Numbered from the stretch's first letter, positions 36,028 to 47,674 are shown. The stretch: 64,000 bases of DNA from Nepenthes gracilis (GCA_033239525.1 BSYO01000028.1:12331597-12395596); one strand, 5' to 3'. The notes: generated from the letters alone by a model not told the origin. Program-made: numbers and translations.

Positions 36028-37977
36028 CCGTTCGGTTGGTAGGCGTTGGAATTTACTCTAAAAAAAAAAAAAGCCCCCTTTCCTTTGTTTCTCCTTTCTC
36101 TCCTCTTCTTTGTTGTTAGATGTCCTTTTGGGCCTCCTTTCTTAAAAAAAAAAAAAATGTTGATATAATGAATGAGGTTCCTTTGCCTCCCGGTGCTTTT
36201 CTTTGGTCGTTTTCCAAAAAAAAAAAAAAAGAGTTTTGTAACTAGTGGTATCACGTTCATTGTCTCTGCTGTGGCCTCTAGTGGTTTGTTTGGTACCATA
36301 TGGTGCCTTTCTGTTGGGGTCTTTGGCTTGAATCGATTGGTTTCTTTGGCTCTTTGTCTTTTGTAAATATTGGTGTTGGTTAAATTCTTTTGGATGTCTT
36401 GAAAACCTTTGGTGTTGGCGTTTCTTCTTTACCCGTGATTGCAATGGATGTTTGTTGTCCGATTCCTTGGAGTCTTTGTAGATTTCTACGGTGACCTTTG
36501 TTGAGATGGGCTGCTATGGATGGTTTTTGTTGCCACTTGCGGGCGGTTTATTTTTAAAATGTGACGGTGGTTGACCTTACTAATTCTTTGTTACATGTGA
36601 AATGGTGGTGAAGCCTATTGATTTCCTCTGGATGGAAATTCCAATGCTGTGTTTGTTGGTTATAAGATTGGATTTTGGCATGTTTGGATTTTCCACTCAT
36701 ATTGTTCGATCTTTGTCGGGTCTTTGAGCATTCTACGTCTTTGTTGCAATGTCTTTCTTTGGAGCCTTTTGATGGTCTTTGGAGTGTTGGGTAGTGAGGG
36801 TGGCATTTTGGTGTTCACCTGGTTTGGCCTTAGATGAGGCTGGTTCCGCGGTTGGTGCGTGCTTGGCAATTGGATGCAGCTGGTTTTCGGTGGACTTGAA
36901 ACGGGGGAGATTGGTTTAGGCACGAAGCTACGATTGTTGGCTATTATGGTTTGCTGGACGTTGAAGGAGGTTTAATTGTTATCTGTGTTGATCGATGGGA
37001 ATGTGTATTTCTTTGCCAATGGGTGTGGGGTAGTTCTGCGGTGTTTTGGAGCTGTTGGTGTGATCACCGACTGGATTGATTTGCCCTTGGTTTTTGTGTG
37101 TTAGTTTTGCTATTTGGAAGTATATTATAGATGCTCATGGATCTTGCCTTGGGTCTTGGCTCGGTTGGCGGCCGCTTTGGTGGATGGCGTGCTCGGATGT
37201 TCTTGCTTTGTTGGTTGGTTCTACTTTTGTGAGTGCTTGCTGATTGGTTATCTTGTCCACCTTTTTGCTAGTCACAGCTGCTGTTACGGTGAATTGGTAT
37301 CACGGTTGACGTGCGCATTATTCCCTCGAAAGCTGTTCACAATTCTCATTAGGCCGTAACATTTGGTGGGGCTTGTTTTGATTCTTTGATGAGGTATGCT
37401 CAGTTATGCTATGCATGGCTGGTGATTCTGAAATCCGGCCCTCTACTACAATCTCATTTCAGCAGGCGAAACCTCCTCCTCTGTTGCTGCCCGGGGGATC
37501 TTTGGTTTTTCTTGGGTTTTGATTAAGGTGAGTCTTTGGTTGTGGAACCTTCTGCTGTGGATTGGTTCTACTGGACTTCAATTGGCTATGTGTATGGCTG
37601 GTGTGCTGCTTATCTTGCTGGGTACGTGCATCTGGCCTTGCTGGCTCTGATACAATTGAATGCGCTAATGTGCTTGCTACATCATGGTGCTTTGCTGTCC
37701 GGTCTATGGATTGCGCTCCTCTACTGATGATGATCCTTGATGGATTGCTGTAGCGGTTATTTAGTTTTAGGCGTAGTTTTCTACGTTCTTGCTTGTGTGA
37801 AAATAATACTCTTCCATTTTCTGTTTTTGTTTTGTTCTTTATATTTTTCTTTTCTCCTTTGATGTAACTGTTGCTCGGGGTATGCCCTAGCATGTAAATG
37901 ATACTCCAAGTTAATACTTGGAGTTAAAACATTCAGTTGTAATTTTTTCTCCAATTAATCCAAAATACTTACTTACC
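36028..37977 (+). other. T/G-rich 3' untranslated tail of the LINE
   Basis: The + strand is strongly enriched in T and G, with very few A runs apart from three A13-A14 tracts at about 36060-36072, 36145-36157 and 36218-36231. No coding pattern is convincing. The matched target duplications place this whole stretch inside the same insertion as the RT. Confidence 0.7.
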
Positions 37978-37995
37978 AAAAAAAAAAAAAAAAAA

Positions 37996-38009
37996 GAAAC
38001 TATACTTCT
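37996..38009 (+). repeat. LINE target-site duplication, right copy
   Basis: Exact copy of 33716-33729, directly after the poly(A). Confidence 0.9.
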
Positions 38010-38363
38010 ACAGGTTAATAATTTTGCTTTCGCTATATGTTTTTTGGATATTCTGCACAGGTCCTAGATGGCATCTTACTTCTGAATTATTAGTATAGTG
38101 GATAGGAAACGTGAATTATAAACTATAAAGAGCTATACGACGTATGTGATCCTGTGTCTGTGATGAGATTGTTGTGGATAGGGTCTATGATGTTATAATA
38201 TATATTTGTAGGTCATAAGCAGGTTCTATAAATCCTGTCTAGCCATGTTTTAGGAAAAATTCTATCCATTTTTTTCTTAGAACTTCAAGTAGTCAATTGG
38301 GCTTAGGTTCCTTTTACATTCTTGGCCAATTATCGAGGATAAAAAAGCTGTTTACATCACAAT

Positions 38364-38374
38364 TGGTATCAGAG
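38364..38374 (+). promoter_or_regulatory. Primer binding site of element B
   Basis: TGGTATCAGAG, complementary to the initiator methionine tRNA 3' end, just inside the LTR end ACATCACA. Confidence 0.8.
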
Positions 38375-38500
38375 AAATGAGATACTTTAGGAATTGATCA
38401 ATCAAAAAGCAAAAGTATAGGCTTGAATTTTTGTACTAAATTTTTGTTGGAATAGGTTGGGGTAGTTAAGGTAACTAGGATTTTTAGGAATTGGTCCTTA

Positions 38501-38553
38501 GATTAGGTTTAAATTTACTTACCAAAAAAAAAAAAAAGATTAGGTTTAAATTT
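38501..38553 (+). repeat. 16-bp target-site duplications around the LINE stub
   Basis: GATTAGGTTTAAATTT occurs at 38501-38516 and 38538-38553, directly bordering the ACTTACC-poly(A) insert. Confidence 0.88.
38517..38537 (+). mobile_element. Ultra-short LINE insertion: seven bases plus poly(A)
   Basis: ACTTACC followed by 14 A. The seven bases equal the very 3' end of the LINE at 33730-37995. It is flanked by a perfect 16-bp duplication, GATTAGGTTTAAATTT, at 38501-38516 and 38538-38553. This is the signature of target-primed reverse transcription that stopped almost at once. Confidence 0.85.
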
Positions 38554-38626
38554 CATTAAGTTATTAAATATCTCTTCCTTTAACTGATTTCTTGAGGTTA
38601 CAAGTTGTGTTTACCTTGATTATAGG

Positions 38627-39590
38627 ATGGCTAGTAGAAGGAATAGAAGAAATAACCGCGGTGGTGCCAATACTCCCCACGATTGGGAGGCTGCATGTGT
38701 AGATTTGCTGGAGAGAATGACAAATGTAGTGGAATCTATCGGGCAGAGGCTATGGCTTCGGTCCCTACACCTGAGCCAGCTTCGGCATTTCTTGCTCCTA
38801 CGACGTATCGGGTTTCTTAGGAAAGTCTAATCTGGTAGAAGCGAATGTGTGGCTAAATAGGATGAAGAAGATATTCACTGTGATTAGGTGTACTGATCAG
38901 GAGAAGGTCACCTTCGTAGTATATAAGCTGGAAGGTGAAATAGATAGCTAGTGGAGAATGAGAAAGAGGGTGTTAGGTGTGCCAATGACAAGATAACATA
39001 GAAGATGTTTGAAGATGCTTTTATGAAAAAGTATTTTCCATCCAACCTCCAAGATCAGAAGGAGTAGGAGTTTACGAGGCTGACAAGGAAATATGACAGT
39101 GACAAAGTATGACGCTAGATTTATTGAGTTATCTCATTTTGCACCTTTTTACGTAGAGGATGAGCTGAGAAAGGCAAAAAAGTTCCAACAAGGGTTGCGA
39201 GATGACATTAGAAAGTCACTGTCAATCCTGATAATCCAAACTTACGCTAAAATTTTGGATAGGGAAGTGATTTATGAGAAGGAAGCAGAGACAGAGAAAT
39301 TTTATGCAAAGAGGACTGCTAGGCGGGCGGGATTTAGTATTGGATCTAATGTAGGATCTTCTAGACTATCCAAGAAGGCTAGGACAGTTGATAAGGGGAA
39401 GAGCTTCGTTCCGGCTCAATCAGTGACTGGTTCTAGAGCATCAGCCGCTAAGTGCACTTTCTGTGGGAGAAAATGTCCGGGGCATGCATGTCGTAAAGTG
39501 TCCAGAGCGTGCTTTAGATGTGGATAGTAGGGCCACATGGTGAAAGACTATCCCTTACCTCCGAGACTAGAAGGAAAGAAGCCTACCGTT
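38627..39590 (+). pseudogene. Degenerate Ty3/gypsy gag with zinc knuckle (element B)
   Basis: The ATG at 38627 opens MASRRNRRNNRGG, a typical basic Gag start. Frames then shift. The Retrotrans_gag core is readable as WLNRMKKIFTVIRCTDQEKV (about 38850-38910), then MTVTKYDARFIELSHFAPF (39093 on), in a 144-codon frame. The nucleocapsid end (39460-39560) reads ...ACFRCG, then a stop where Q or similar is expected, then GHMVKDYP. This is a CX2CX4HX4C knuckle with its last Cys changed to Tyr. Several stops show it is dead. The gag is the structural protein that packages element RNA. Confidence 0.85.
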
Positions 39591-40085
39591 TCTGCTAAAG
39601 CCTTCATAGTGACGATTCAGGATTCGGAGGCATCCCCAAACGTCGTGGAAGGTACCCTTTCTATTTGTGGAGTTCCTGCATCTATATTATTTAATTTGGA
39701 GTCAACCCACTCTTTTATTTCTCCACGGTTTGCATGCTGCATTGTATCTACCCCGTGTATTTTGGGTTATGAACTATCTATGTTAACTCCCACTGGATCC
39801 GCTGTCATTACTGATGTTGTGTATCCTAGATGTGTGGTTGAGGTGGATGAAAAACGTTTGACTGTGGATTTGGTGTTATTGAGCATGGGTAATTTTGATG
39901 TGATTCTGAGGATGGATTGGCTGGCTAAATACCATGCCAGTATTAATTATTTTCTGAAGTGGATTTACTTTGATATTTCTGAGATAGAATCCTTTTTCTT
40001 TCAAGGCATTAGGAAGAATGAGGTACTTGTGTTAATTTTTGCTTTACATGCTAAACACTTGATGAAAAGTAAGTGTAAAGCTTAA
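39537..40085 (+). pseudogene. Degenerate retropepsin (element B)
   Basis: A 182-codon frame continues from gag. It contains EGTLSICGVPASILFNLEST followed by HSFISPRFA, the position where Ty3/gypsy proteases have the catalytic 'DSGATHSFIS'. The Asp is replaced by Asn and the loop is altered, so the enzyme would be inactive. The second conserved block, GNFDVILRMDWLAKYHASI, matches the usual 'DVILGMDWL' with Gly to Arg. Confidence 0.85.
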
Positions 40086-40116
40086 CTGGCATATGCCTGC
40101 ACCACTAGGAGTCATA

Positions 40117-40180
40117 GTATGTCGACTAAGGACATCCTAATTGTTTGTGATTTTGAAGATGTATTTCCGGAGGAGTTACG
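40117..40180 (+). pseudogene. First codons of reverse transcriptase (element B), then deletion
   Basis: STKDILIVCDFEDVFPEEL matches the usual N-terminal start of Ty3/gypsy RT ('...EFPDVFPEELPGLPP'). The match ends at about 40180 and is followed directly by LTR U3 sequence with a TATA box. RT, RNase H and integrase are therefore missing from this copy. Confidence 0.75.
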
Positions 40181-40481
40181 ATGGGCAATGCTCGAGGATC
40201 GCTCGAGCGCCTGACTGATATAAAAAGGGGTGAGCACGTTTTCATCAGCCATTTTCGGCATTTCCATGAGAGAGGAGAGGGAGAGAAGAGGGAAAGAGGA
40301 AGAGAAAAAGAGGAATCCGGCCATTTCACTCTAATCCGAATAAAAATAACAGTAGATCAGGATCAAGCAAGTGTACCTGGAACGTTATCTTATGTTTTTA
40401 CTACTTTTCTGTATCTCTAAATTTGTATTTATACTCAAAATCTATGATTCTGCATGTTTATTATAAATAGAGCATATTTCT
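40181..40481 (+). mobile_element. Front of the right LTR of element B
   Basis: Contains a GCTCGAGCG palindrome, TATA box TATAAAAA at 40219-40226, and a GA-rich leader matching 32263 onward. It is interrupted at 40481 by element A and resumes at 50650. The exact U3 start is lost in the deletion junction. Confidence 0.65.
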
Positions 40482-43425
40482 TGTGAGATTTCAGGTTAAA
40501 AACATAATAATTAGAAGGTAATTAAGTTAACATAGGGGAATTGTGGTCAAAAGGTACGGGAGAAATCAGATTGAAAAGCTCAAAGAGCCGAAATTGGTAA
40601 ATCGAGAACGAAAATTGTAAGCTGTGAAATATTAATTCATAAATAAGATTTTGGATTTTAAATTATGATAATCATGACTTATTAATATTATATAATCAAA
40701 AGTAAGGTCCAAGGATGTGAAAGATTGGGTTAGAATAGTCAAAACGGGTCTCGAACAGCAAAAATGCAAAGTGGGCTTGGTGCAGGCTTGCTTCGGGCCT
40801 GACCCACGGAGAGCACAAAATCCAAATTTATGCATGTGCTCGCCATGCCTTCAGCTGGCACAGGCGGTAAAGGCTGCGCTCGCCGCGCGCTCGAGAGCCA
40901 GCCCTTTTTAAAGCTGCGTGCTGCTTTACGATTTTCATTTTCCCATGTTCCAAAACTTTCCCGAGAGAGAGGGTGCCGATTTTAGAGAGAGGAAGGAGGA
41001 GATCAAGCCTGTGGAGTTTGAGTCCGTCCGAGTACTAGTTATAAAAGTGGTAGTAGCGTCGAGGCAAGTGTTTTCATACTCACTAGCTTTCCTCTTTTGA
41101 TATTTTTCGGTTATTATCGGGTATTTTCGTCCCACCCAAACCATGAAAAATGTAATACCCGTGACTTGAGACCAAGGATTGTGTAATTTATTGTCCGATT
41201 TACTCATCAATCCGGCTGGTAGAGTATTGCCAAACCCTAACCTACGGGAATTTAGGATTTTCCATTTTTGCACCTTATTTTATTAAATTGACCCAAAAAT
41301 GTGAATCCCCACGTCCCAAATGTGTATCTATGTCAGCCACGCTATCGATCTCGCACATTTCAACCCGTTCGCGGCGTCCGAGCCCTCTAAAATGCCACTG
41401 TTACTGCTCATCCAAGATGAAATGGGAAAATTACATGATTCTACCTTCGTATTATGTTGAATCGATCTCAAAATATGAATCTCCATGTCTGAATTATGTA
41501 TATATATATCGGCCATACAATCGATTTCGCACGTTTTGACCCATTCGTGGCGTCCGAGCCCTCTAAAATGCCACTCTTACTGTTCATCCGAGATGAAATT
41601 GGAAAATTGCATGCTTCTACCTTCGTATTATGTTGAATGGATCTCAAAATATAAATCACCACGTCCCAATTATGTATCTAAATTGGCCATACGATCGATT
41701 TTCCACGTTTCGACCTATTCGCGGCGTCCAAGCCCTCTAAATATGCACTGTTACTGTTCATACGAAATTAAATAGGAAATTTGCTTGCTTCTACCTTCGT
41801 ATTATATTAAATTGACCCCAAAATGTGAATTACCACGTCCCAAATGTATATATATATCGACCGGACGATCAATCTCGCAAGATTCGACCCATTCGCGGCG
41901 TCTGAGCCCTCTAAAAGTAGCCTGACACTGTTCATCTGAAAATAAAGTGTAAATTTGTGGCTCTATCTCTATTTAATTGTGATGAAACTTATGATTAAAT
42001 GTTCATGTTAAATTGGAAGCCCCGAAAATGTGTATTTGTACACCAGAAGCAAGGGAATGCGTCCCGGAGGCTTCTAGATGATATTTGACCATCAGATGTA
42101 AGAAATTTCAAACTCTCTTGTGAACTTGGATTGAATTGCTTAAAGGGATTAAGTCCCACAGAACGATGAGAACCGAGCAAGTAAATGAAAGGGAATCCAC
42201 CAAAGTACGATATGATGAATTTGATCTCCTAGACAGAGATATGTGTGGATTTAGTCTCCCGGATGAAGATAAGGATGGGAATGTGATTTCCCGATTGAAA
42301 AATGTGATGTACTTGTGGTGGATCTTCCCTCAAGGAAGGATTAATCCTAAAACTAGGACCATGGTTCACAGGGGTAGTATTTTTTAGTTTGCCAAGTCCA
42401 TCACGATGTGAACCCAAGGAATACTTGGCCACGTATTCTGGCCGCTCGTGAAAGCGGGTGATATTCGTGGTACACTTTAGGATACTACTGTGGAACAACG
42501 AGGATTGTCCTGGTCCCCGGAGGATATCGGGTGAGTTGAGATGGCCGAGTGCTACAGACCTAAAATTTAACCGATGGTCGAGTGCTGCAGACCTAAAATG
42601 TAGCCGGCTTTAGAATGTGTGGAACACACATTCCTTTCCTCGTTCTCTCACATCGTTGGTTTGTACGACCTACTAGCCCGAGTCCGCAAAGATTAATGAA
42701 AGTAGTGAAAATGAATGGATATAACCAGAACAAACAGGTAAACCAGATGATCCCAGATGTCCCCCCTCCTCGCATGCTTCCTTTTATTCAAGTTATATAT
42801 TTTCCCTACCCAATTACTGTTTTCCCTGTTATTTGCTGTAGTTAGTGATGTATGATTATATTTGCTGAACTGTACGCTCACTCTTGCTGTTTCTCCATCT
42901 AGATGAGAACATTAAGCCAGTGCCCGATTATTTAGAGCATGGAGAGAGACTTGCTTGAGGAGATTAGCTGGATGTCGAAGGCTTGAAGTTTTGGATACAT
43001 TGTTGTAATAGAATGTAAATAGTCTTGTTTGATTAATGTTATTTGTTATTATTTTATGGTTATTGTTATGCTCCCTCAAGTTTCTAGATTTGGCTATACT
43101 TCGGCATTTATGTTGATGTTTTGTATTTCGTTTAGTCCTAGACGGCATCTCTTTAGACCCAACATGGTAGATAGGAGTATTGTGTTGGAGCCATGGATGT
43201 ATGGCAATTGTGATCTTATGTATTGTGTTGTAGGCCAAAATATTGATTATTGGATAGTTGTGTGCTTGTGCGGGCTATTTTAAGCAGGTTGTATTTTTTA
43301 TTTTTGTCCAGTTACAAAGAAAACTCTACCAAAATTTTTGTAGAATTCATAATGATAAATTATGGGTATAAGTTTATGTTACCATTGACGGAGGTTATTT
43401 AAGAAGAATAACCCGGTCCGTCACA
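40482..43425 (+). repeat. 5' LTR of element A (2944 bp)
   Basis: Starts TGTGAGATTTCAGG and ends CCGTCACA. Order: AT-rich U3, a GC-rich promoter block (40840-40910) with a weak TTTTAAAG TATA-like element, a GAGAGAGG leader, four tandem ~175-bp units (41294-41990), then the U5 region. Confidence 0.85.
41294..41992 (+). repeat. Four tandem ~175-bp units in the 5' LTR of element A
   Basis: The landmark CAAAATRTGAAT recurs at about 41294, 41469, 41645 and 41819 (spacing 175, 176 and 174). Each unit carries a TATATAT stretch, CGATCGATTTCGCACG, GCGGCGTCCGAGCCCTCTAAA and a TACTGTTCAT motif. Confidence 0.85.
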
Positions 43426-43427
43426 GT

Positions 43428-43438
43428 TGGTATCAGAG
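43428..43438 (+). promoter_or_regulatory. Primer binding site of element A
   Basis: TGGTATCAGAG, two bases after the LTR end, complementary to initiator-Met tRNA. Identical to the site in element B. Confidence 0.85.
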
Positions 43439-46400
43439 AAAAGAGAGATGCCCTAGGTCTGATCTAAATCATATGTGGAAGCTTAGGTTAGATTAAGATT
43501 GATCGAATAAGTAGATGAAGGGGTATGATGATTAAGCTAGTCCAGATAGTTTTGGTTACTCCAATCACATTAACTTAGGCTAGCACTAAGTTAGAAATGA
43601 TGATTTAGTTCGATCGGTTAGCTTATGCGTCCCATCTAGTGTTCTAGAAGTGGCCTAATCTGAATTGTTCATGTTTCAAGGAAGTGTTAGTAGTGGCTCC
43701 TAGATGGGGACTACTAATATTAGTGGCTAACTACAGGGTCAAGAGGAAGATGGTGTATAGAGATACCTTAATATTAGAATTTGATTGGTATCAATTGGAT
43801 TCTTAAATTGGTCAGTATTGATTTGAGGCCTAGATTAATTAATTAATCTCAATTTGAGGTTTAGGTTTTATCAGCTCTGGATTGAAGTCCTTAGACTAGT
43901 AATTTGCTAAGAAGGATTGCTTGATCAACCTAGCAAGCATGATGAATAGGGTGGAGTCAACGGCTCAAGGTTAGTATAACTGGAGTTAATTTCGGGCGTA
44001 CCAAGTCCCAGGATGACAATTCATAATTGATTTGGAGGTGCTTAAGTGTCTAGACTTTTTGGCAGCTCAGATACTATTGAGGTTGAGAAGTGGATTCCGA
44101 GACTTAATATGATGTTGCGATGATCCCATGTCCGATAGAAGATAAGGCGTGTTGCCCCTTGTTAGATAAGAGGTGAAGTCAACCTCGGTTAGTTGACGTG
44201 GAAAAGATCATGGGCCTTGAGGATTAAGAGATATTGTCATATATGTTTATGGAAGCTTTATGGATGAATGCTTTGCTTCAGTGAGAGTCTTGGGAGCATG
44301 TTTTAATAGTGATTTAGTTCAATCGTAAGATTGAGGAATGTCCTTATCTGGGGACGAACGGTGAAAAGGTCCAGTGTCTAAATTGGGATTCTATGGTATT
44401 AACTTAGGGTGTTAAATGTTGCCTGTTGTGATAAGAGGTAAGGCTTTTGGGTTTGATATTGTAGCCTGGTATCATTTTGGGGATTTCGAGCCCATGTTGC
44501 ATTGTGTATTTGAGTTATGTGTAACTGGGGGACCTAGGCCTTGCAATAGCGACAAAGGTGACCAAGTATTTGGGAGGATAGAAGATATATTAAGATAGAT
44601 GTACATAGATGAATCTTGGATAAATGTCTTCCCGAAGAGATTTTGGGACTATGATCTAAGTCATAGATAACTTGGTCACTGGACTAGGGATAGTTCGTAT
44701 CCTCTAGCCTAGCAGTGAAAAAATCTAGTGCCTTGGATCGGAGTTTTGATGGTGGTGGTGCATAAGGAAATTGTGTTGATCTCCATGATAGAAGACGAGA
44801 TTTCTCAATTTTGATGTCACAAGACCTGTATCATTTGGGATCCCGAGCATATAATTCTGTGATTCCTAAGTTTATTTGTTTATTTAAGGATGCAAGATGA
44901 TAAAAGCGGTTTTGAGGGTTATGATATTTTTGGGTTCATAGATGCAATTGGTTGGGTTAATCTGAACTATTTTGTTGTGCCAATCTTGATGTGACATTAT
45001 GGATGATTTGGTTAACAAGTTGTCGAGTCGATTTGAATTGGATTGGTAAGCATATTATGTCTTGCAATTGAATTGTGTGATCTTGGGCATGAGCTTGAGT
45101 TGGCTAAGGTATCAAGTTTTAATCTGATCTTAGTAGTAGTTTGGTGGGTGAATTGCTGTGCTAGACTAGGTTGGACTGGTAAAAAAATAGCATCCTACAA
45201 TCGGGTTGTGGGACCTGAAGCAGAAGTCTAAAATTGATCGAGGTATCAGTAGATTAGTGTCGTCTTTCTGCAAATCAGTTAATGAGGATTTGCGCTAAGT
45301 CCAATTTATATAGGTGACCATGCCCGAAGGTCATTTTTGTGGTCATTGAGGGTTTTGGTTATGTGAATATTTGAGGATGTTATCAGAAAGAAGAATAAGC
45401 TGATCTATCTTTGGTCAGTATTTCAAAATTGTGTCGCAATCGATGCCAATCGTTGAGGATTCCATGTAAAGCCGAGGAGGTATCGGTTTTGTATCATAGT
45501 GGAATACTCTAGAACCTTCAAGGTAAATAAGACGAGCCAACAAGGTTGTTCATGAATTTTGAAAATGGGGTTGCCTAGGACATTAATGATTTGCTAAGCG
45601 GACTTTGTGAATGGATAGGTGAATTGTGTGGGATGTATAAAGGCTTGATGATTGTTAAGATCATTTGGGTCCATAGTGTGTTAATTGTGGATTAGTGGGG
45701 ATTGTAGACCCGGTGGTATTCAGGATAAGGATATGGCTACCACGAAGTCCAGAAACACCATTTGGATTTTGTAGATTCACGGGTGTCTCATGAAATTTTA
45801 TTGGATGGATCTTTTGGCCATATTCGGGCCCGTGTTGAGGTGACTTCATTGATGAATTCAAAAGGATATAGGGTGTACGCAATTTGTTTGATAATTATAT
45901 CATAACTTGTAAACGGCTGTTAATCCGTATGCCCCGTTGAGAAGGGAATGCAAGTTTAGTTTGAGGAAATGCCTTGTTAAGTATGTGGTTCTTTGGTAGC
46001 ATGATTTTGAAATCTATATGACTTTAAGTGATGGCTAATTGGGAAGACCGATTAGGGCCGTGGAAACATATGGTCATTTTGGGTCTAACCGAAGTTATTT
46101 AGTGACCTAACAAGTATTCCTCGAGGATTACAGTGTCAGTGAGACGTTTGACTTAGAAGAGATTTGTAATTGTAAAAACGAAAGATGAAAAGGTTGTTTC
46201 CGGGGACTAAAAAGGGTTAATTGACATCCATATCATTTTGGTTGACCCCTGATGGGTCTGGTAAATTATCGTAGAATGTAATGCTTTTAAGAAAGGATAA
46301 GATTATGTTACTCTGGCATCATGATTGGTGGCTACCCTCGGATTAAGTGGGGGAGAAGTTCATAATTAGAGTTACGCCACGTGTAGGTTAGAATTAGCAA

Positions 46401-47674
46401 TTGAAGTCTCTGCTTTGAAAACTTATGGGTATTGTCTTTGAAGATAGTCGTTATCTAAGATTTTAAGAGCAAGAACAGTTGTGTCACTAAGAAAAAGGTG
46501 ATCATATGAGATTTCATGTGGATTTATCTATTTAAAGATTGTGAAGGTGAACCTCCGTGCCTCTTAAGGAAAGCGGACATCAATACTGACAATTGATGCT
46601 GCGAGTTTTTAGACATAGTATGTCCTCAAAATCTTGTAGGAGATGTGAAAGGTAAATCACTAGTAGGTCCAATACTTGTGTGATAGAATGTCATATTCTT
46701 AAATTGGGAGAAAGAATTGTATCTGATGTATTGGAGTTACGAATTTATGAAATATGAAGTCCTTATGGTTTTATTTCAGGGAAATTAGAGGGACCCACAT
46801 ATCTTAATCATAGAAGATGTGTTCGGATTGGATTAGTTGGCTCATTGGTATGCCAAAGGGATTTTGAGGTTGCTCAATAATCGAATTCTGAGGTTAAGGG
46901 GAGGATGATCGAAAACTATGTCGAATCTTTAGGTGATCGTTATGATTGTAGGTTTGAATGTGGTTGTAGTTGGATGATTGTGATATTCATCTTCGTGGTA
47001 TGACTATCCTAGGATTATTTTACTCAGGGTTGCCATATATTCCGGGTGTGTGATATGGGCTATGTATTTTGGAAAATATGTCGGTTTGTCGACTTACCAA
47101 TGAAATAGCGAGAATATAAATTATTCTTATTTTAAAATTTGATTGTGATTTAAGATTTGTATCAAAACCTTAGTAAAACTTGATTAGAGAATCTTTGGGA
47201 CGTCAAACTGAATTTGATATGGTGGTGAATCTTAATGGGATGATTCGTAGTAAGATAATTAATCAGGGTAGCGCAGCGTAAGCATTGTGGGCCCATGGCC
47301 CAGAGATTTTAGAATGAGGTTGCGGTTCCATATGATCGAATCCTTTCTAAGGCTTGGAATGAACTGAAGTGGAAGTCCATTTGTTCGCTTGAAGTATCGA
47401 ATTAGGCCAAAGGAATGGATGACAGTATTTTTAGGCCACTTCGGAAATTCTAGTGATTGTAATGAAGTCCCCATTGTATTGATAGTCGAAGAAATCAGTA
47501 GGTATTTAGGTTAAGCCATTTTGGAGACTAGGAATTCATCTTGAGATGGGGGCCCCCTAGGATAAGTCGTTTGATCAAAGATATGACGTAGGATGGTGAA
47601 GAAGGAATTCTGAAAGGATTTTTTTTCCCCAATTATAAATCCTGAGGTTCGTCAAATTTCGAGGACAAAATTTT

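Larger units (their letters stand above)
33730..37995 (+). mobile_element. 5'-truncated L1-type LINE with poly(A) tail and 14-bp target duplication
   Basis: The 4.27-kb insertion begins inside the reverse transcriptase coding region, so ORF1, the endonuclease and the front of ORF2 are missing, as expected from incomplete reverse transcription. It ends CTTACTTACC followed by 18 A (37978-37995). Identical 14-bp flanks prove the ends. After the ORF2 stop (36027) comes an unusually long T/G-rich tail of about 1.95 kb with three internal A runs (near 36060, 36145 and 36218). It is inserted in the left LTR of element B. Confidence 0.92.
32263..38361 (+). mobile_element. Left LTR of degenerate Ty3/gypsy element B, interrupted by a LINE
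   Basis: Outside the LINE (33730-37995), the sequence aligns with the right LTR of B (40262-40481 plus 50650-52586). Shared blocks include the GAGAGAGG leader, CAAGTGTACCT-type splice-like block, ACGAAAATGAAGGA, CAGTCAGGTTAGGTTC and CTTTCGCTATATGTTTT. It ends ...TACATCACA at 38361, two bases before the primer site. Its own U3 is missing where the minus-strand LTR-A abuts. The two B LTRs differ greatly, especially near their 3' ends, so B is old or a composite. Confidence 0.6.
38362..40180 (+). mobile_element. Interior of element B (gag, protease, start of RT)
   Basis: Begins two bases before the primer site TGGTATCAGAG (38364-38374), complementary to the 3' end of initiator-Met tRNA as in many plant Ty3/gypsy and copia elements. 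It continues through a leader, gag and protease, and then stops abruptly after the first codons of reverse transcriptase. The rest of pol is deleted and U3 sequence of the right LTR follows. Confidence 0.75.

Noticed and set aside
36649..37359. Hydrophobic frames in the LINE tail as membrane proteins
   Set aside because: T/G-rich DNA automatically reads as Phe/Leu/Val/Trp/Cys. The stretch lies within the LINE insertion defined by target duplications.
38364..38374. tRNA gene remnant at TGGTATCAGAG
   Set aside because: Only 11 bases match the tRNA 3' end, and they sit right after an LTR end, so it is a primer binding site.
41294..41992. Regular repeats as a CRISPR-like array
   Set aside because: Whole 174-bp units repeat, with no constant-repeat/variable-spacer pattern, and the setting is a plant LTR.
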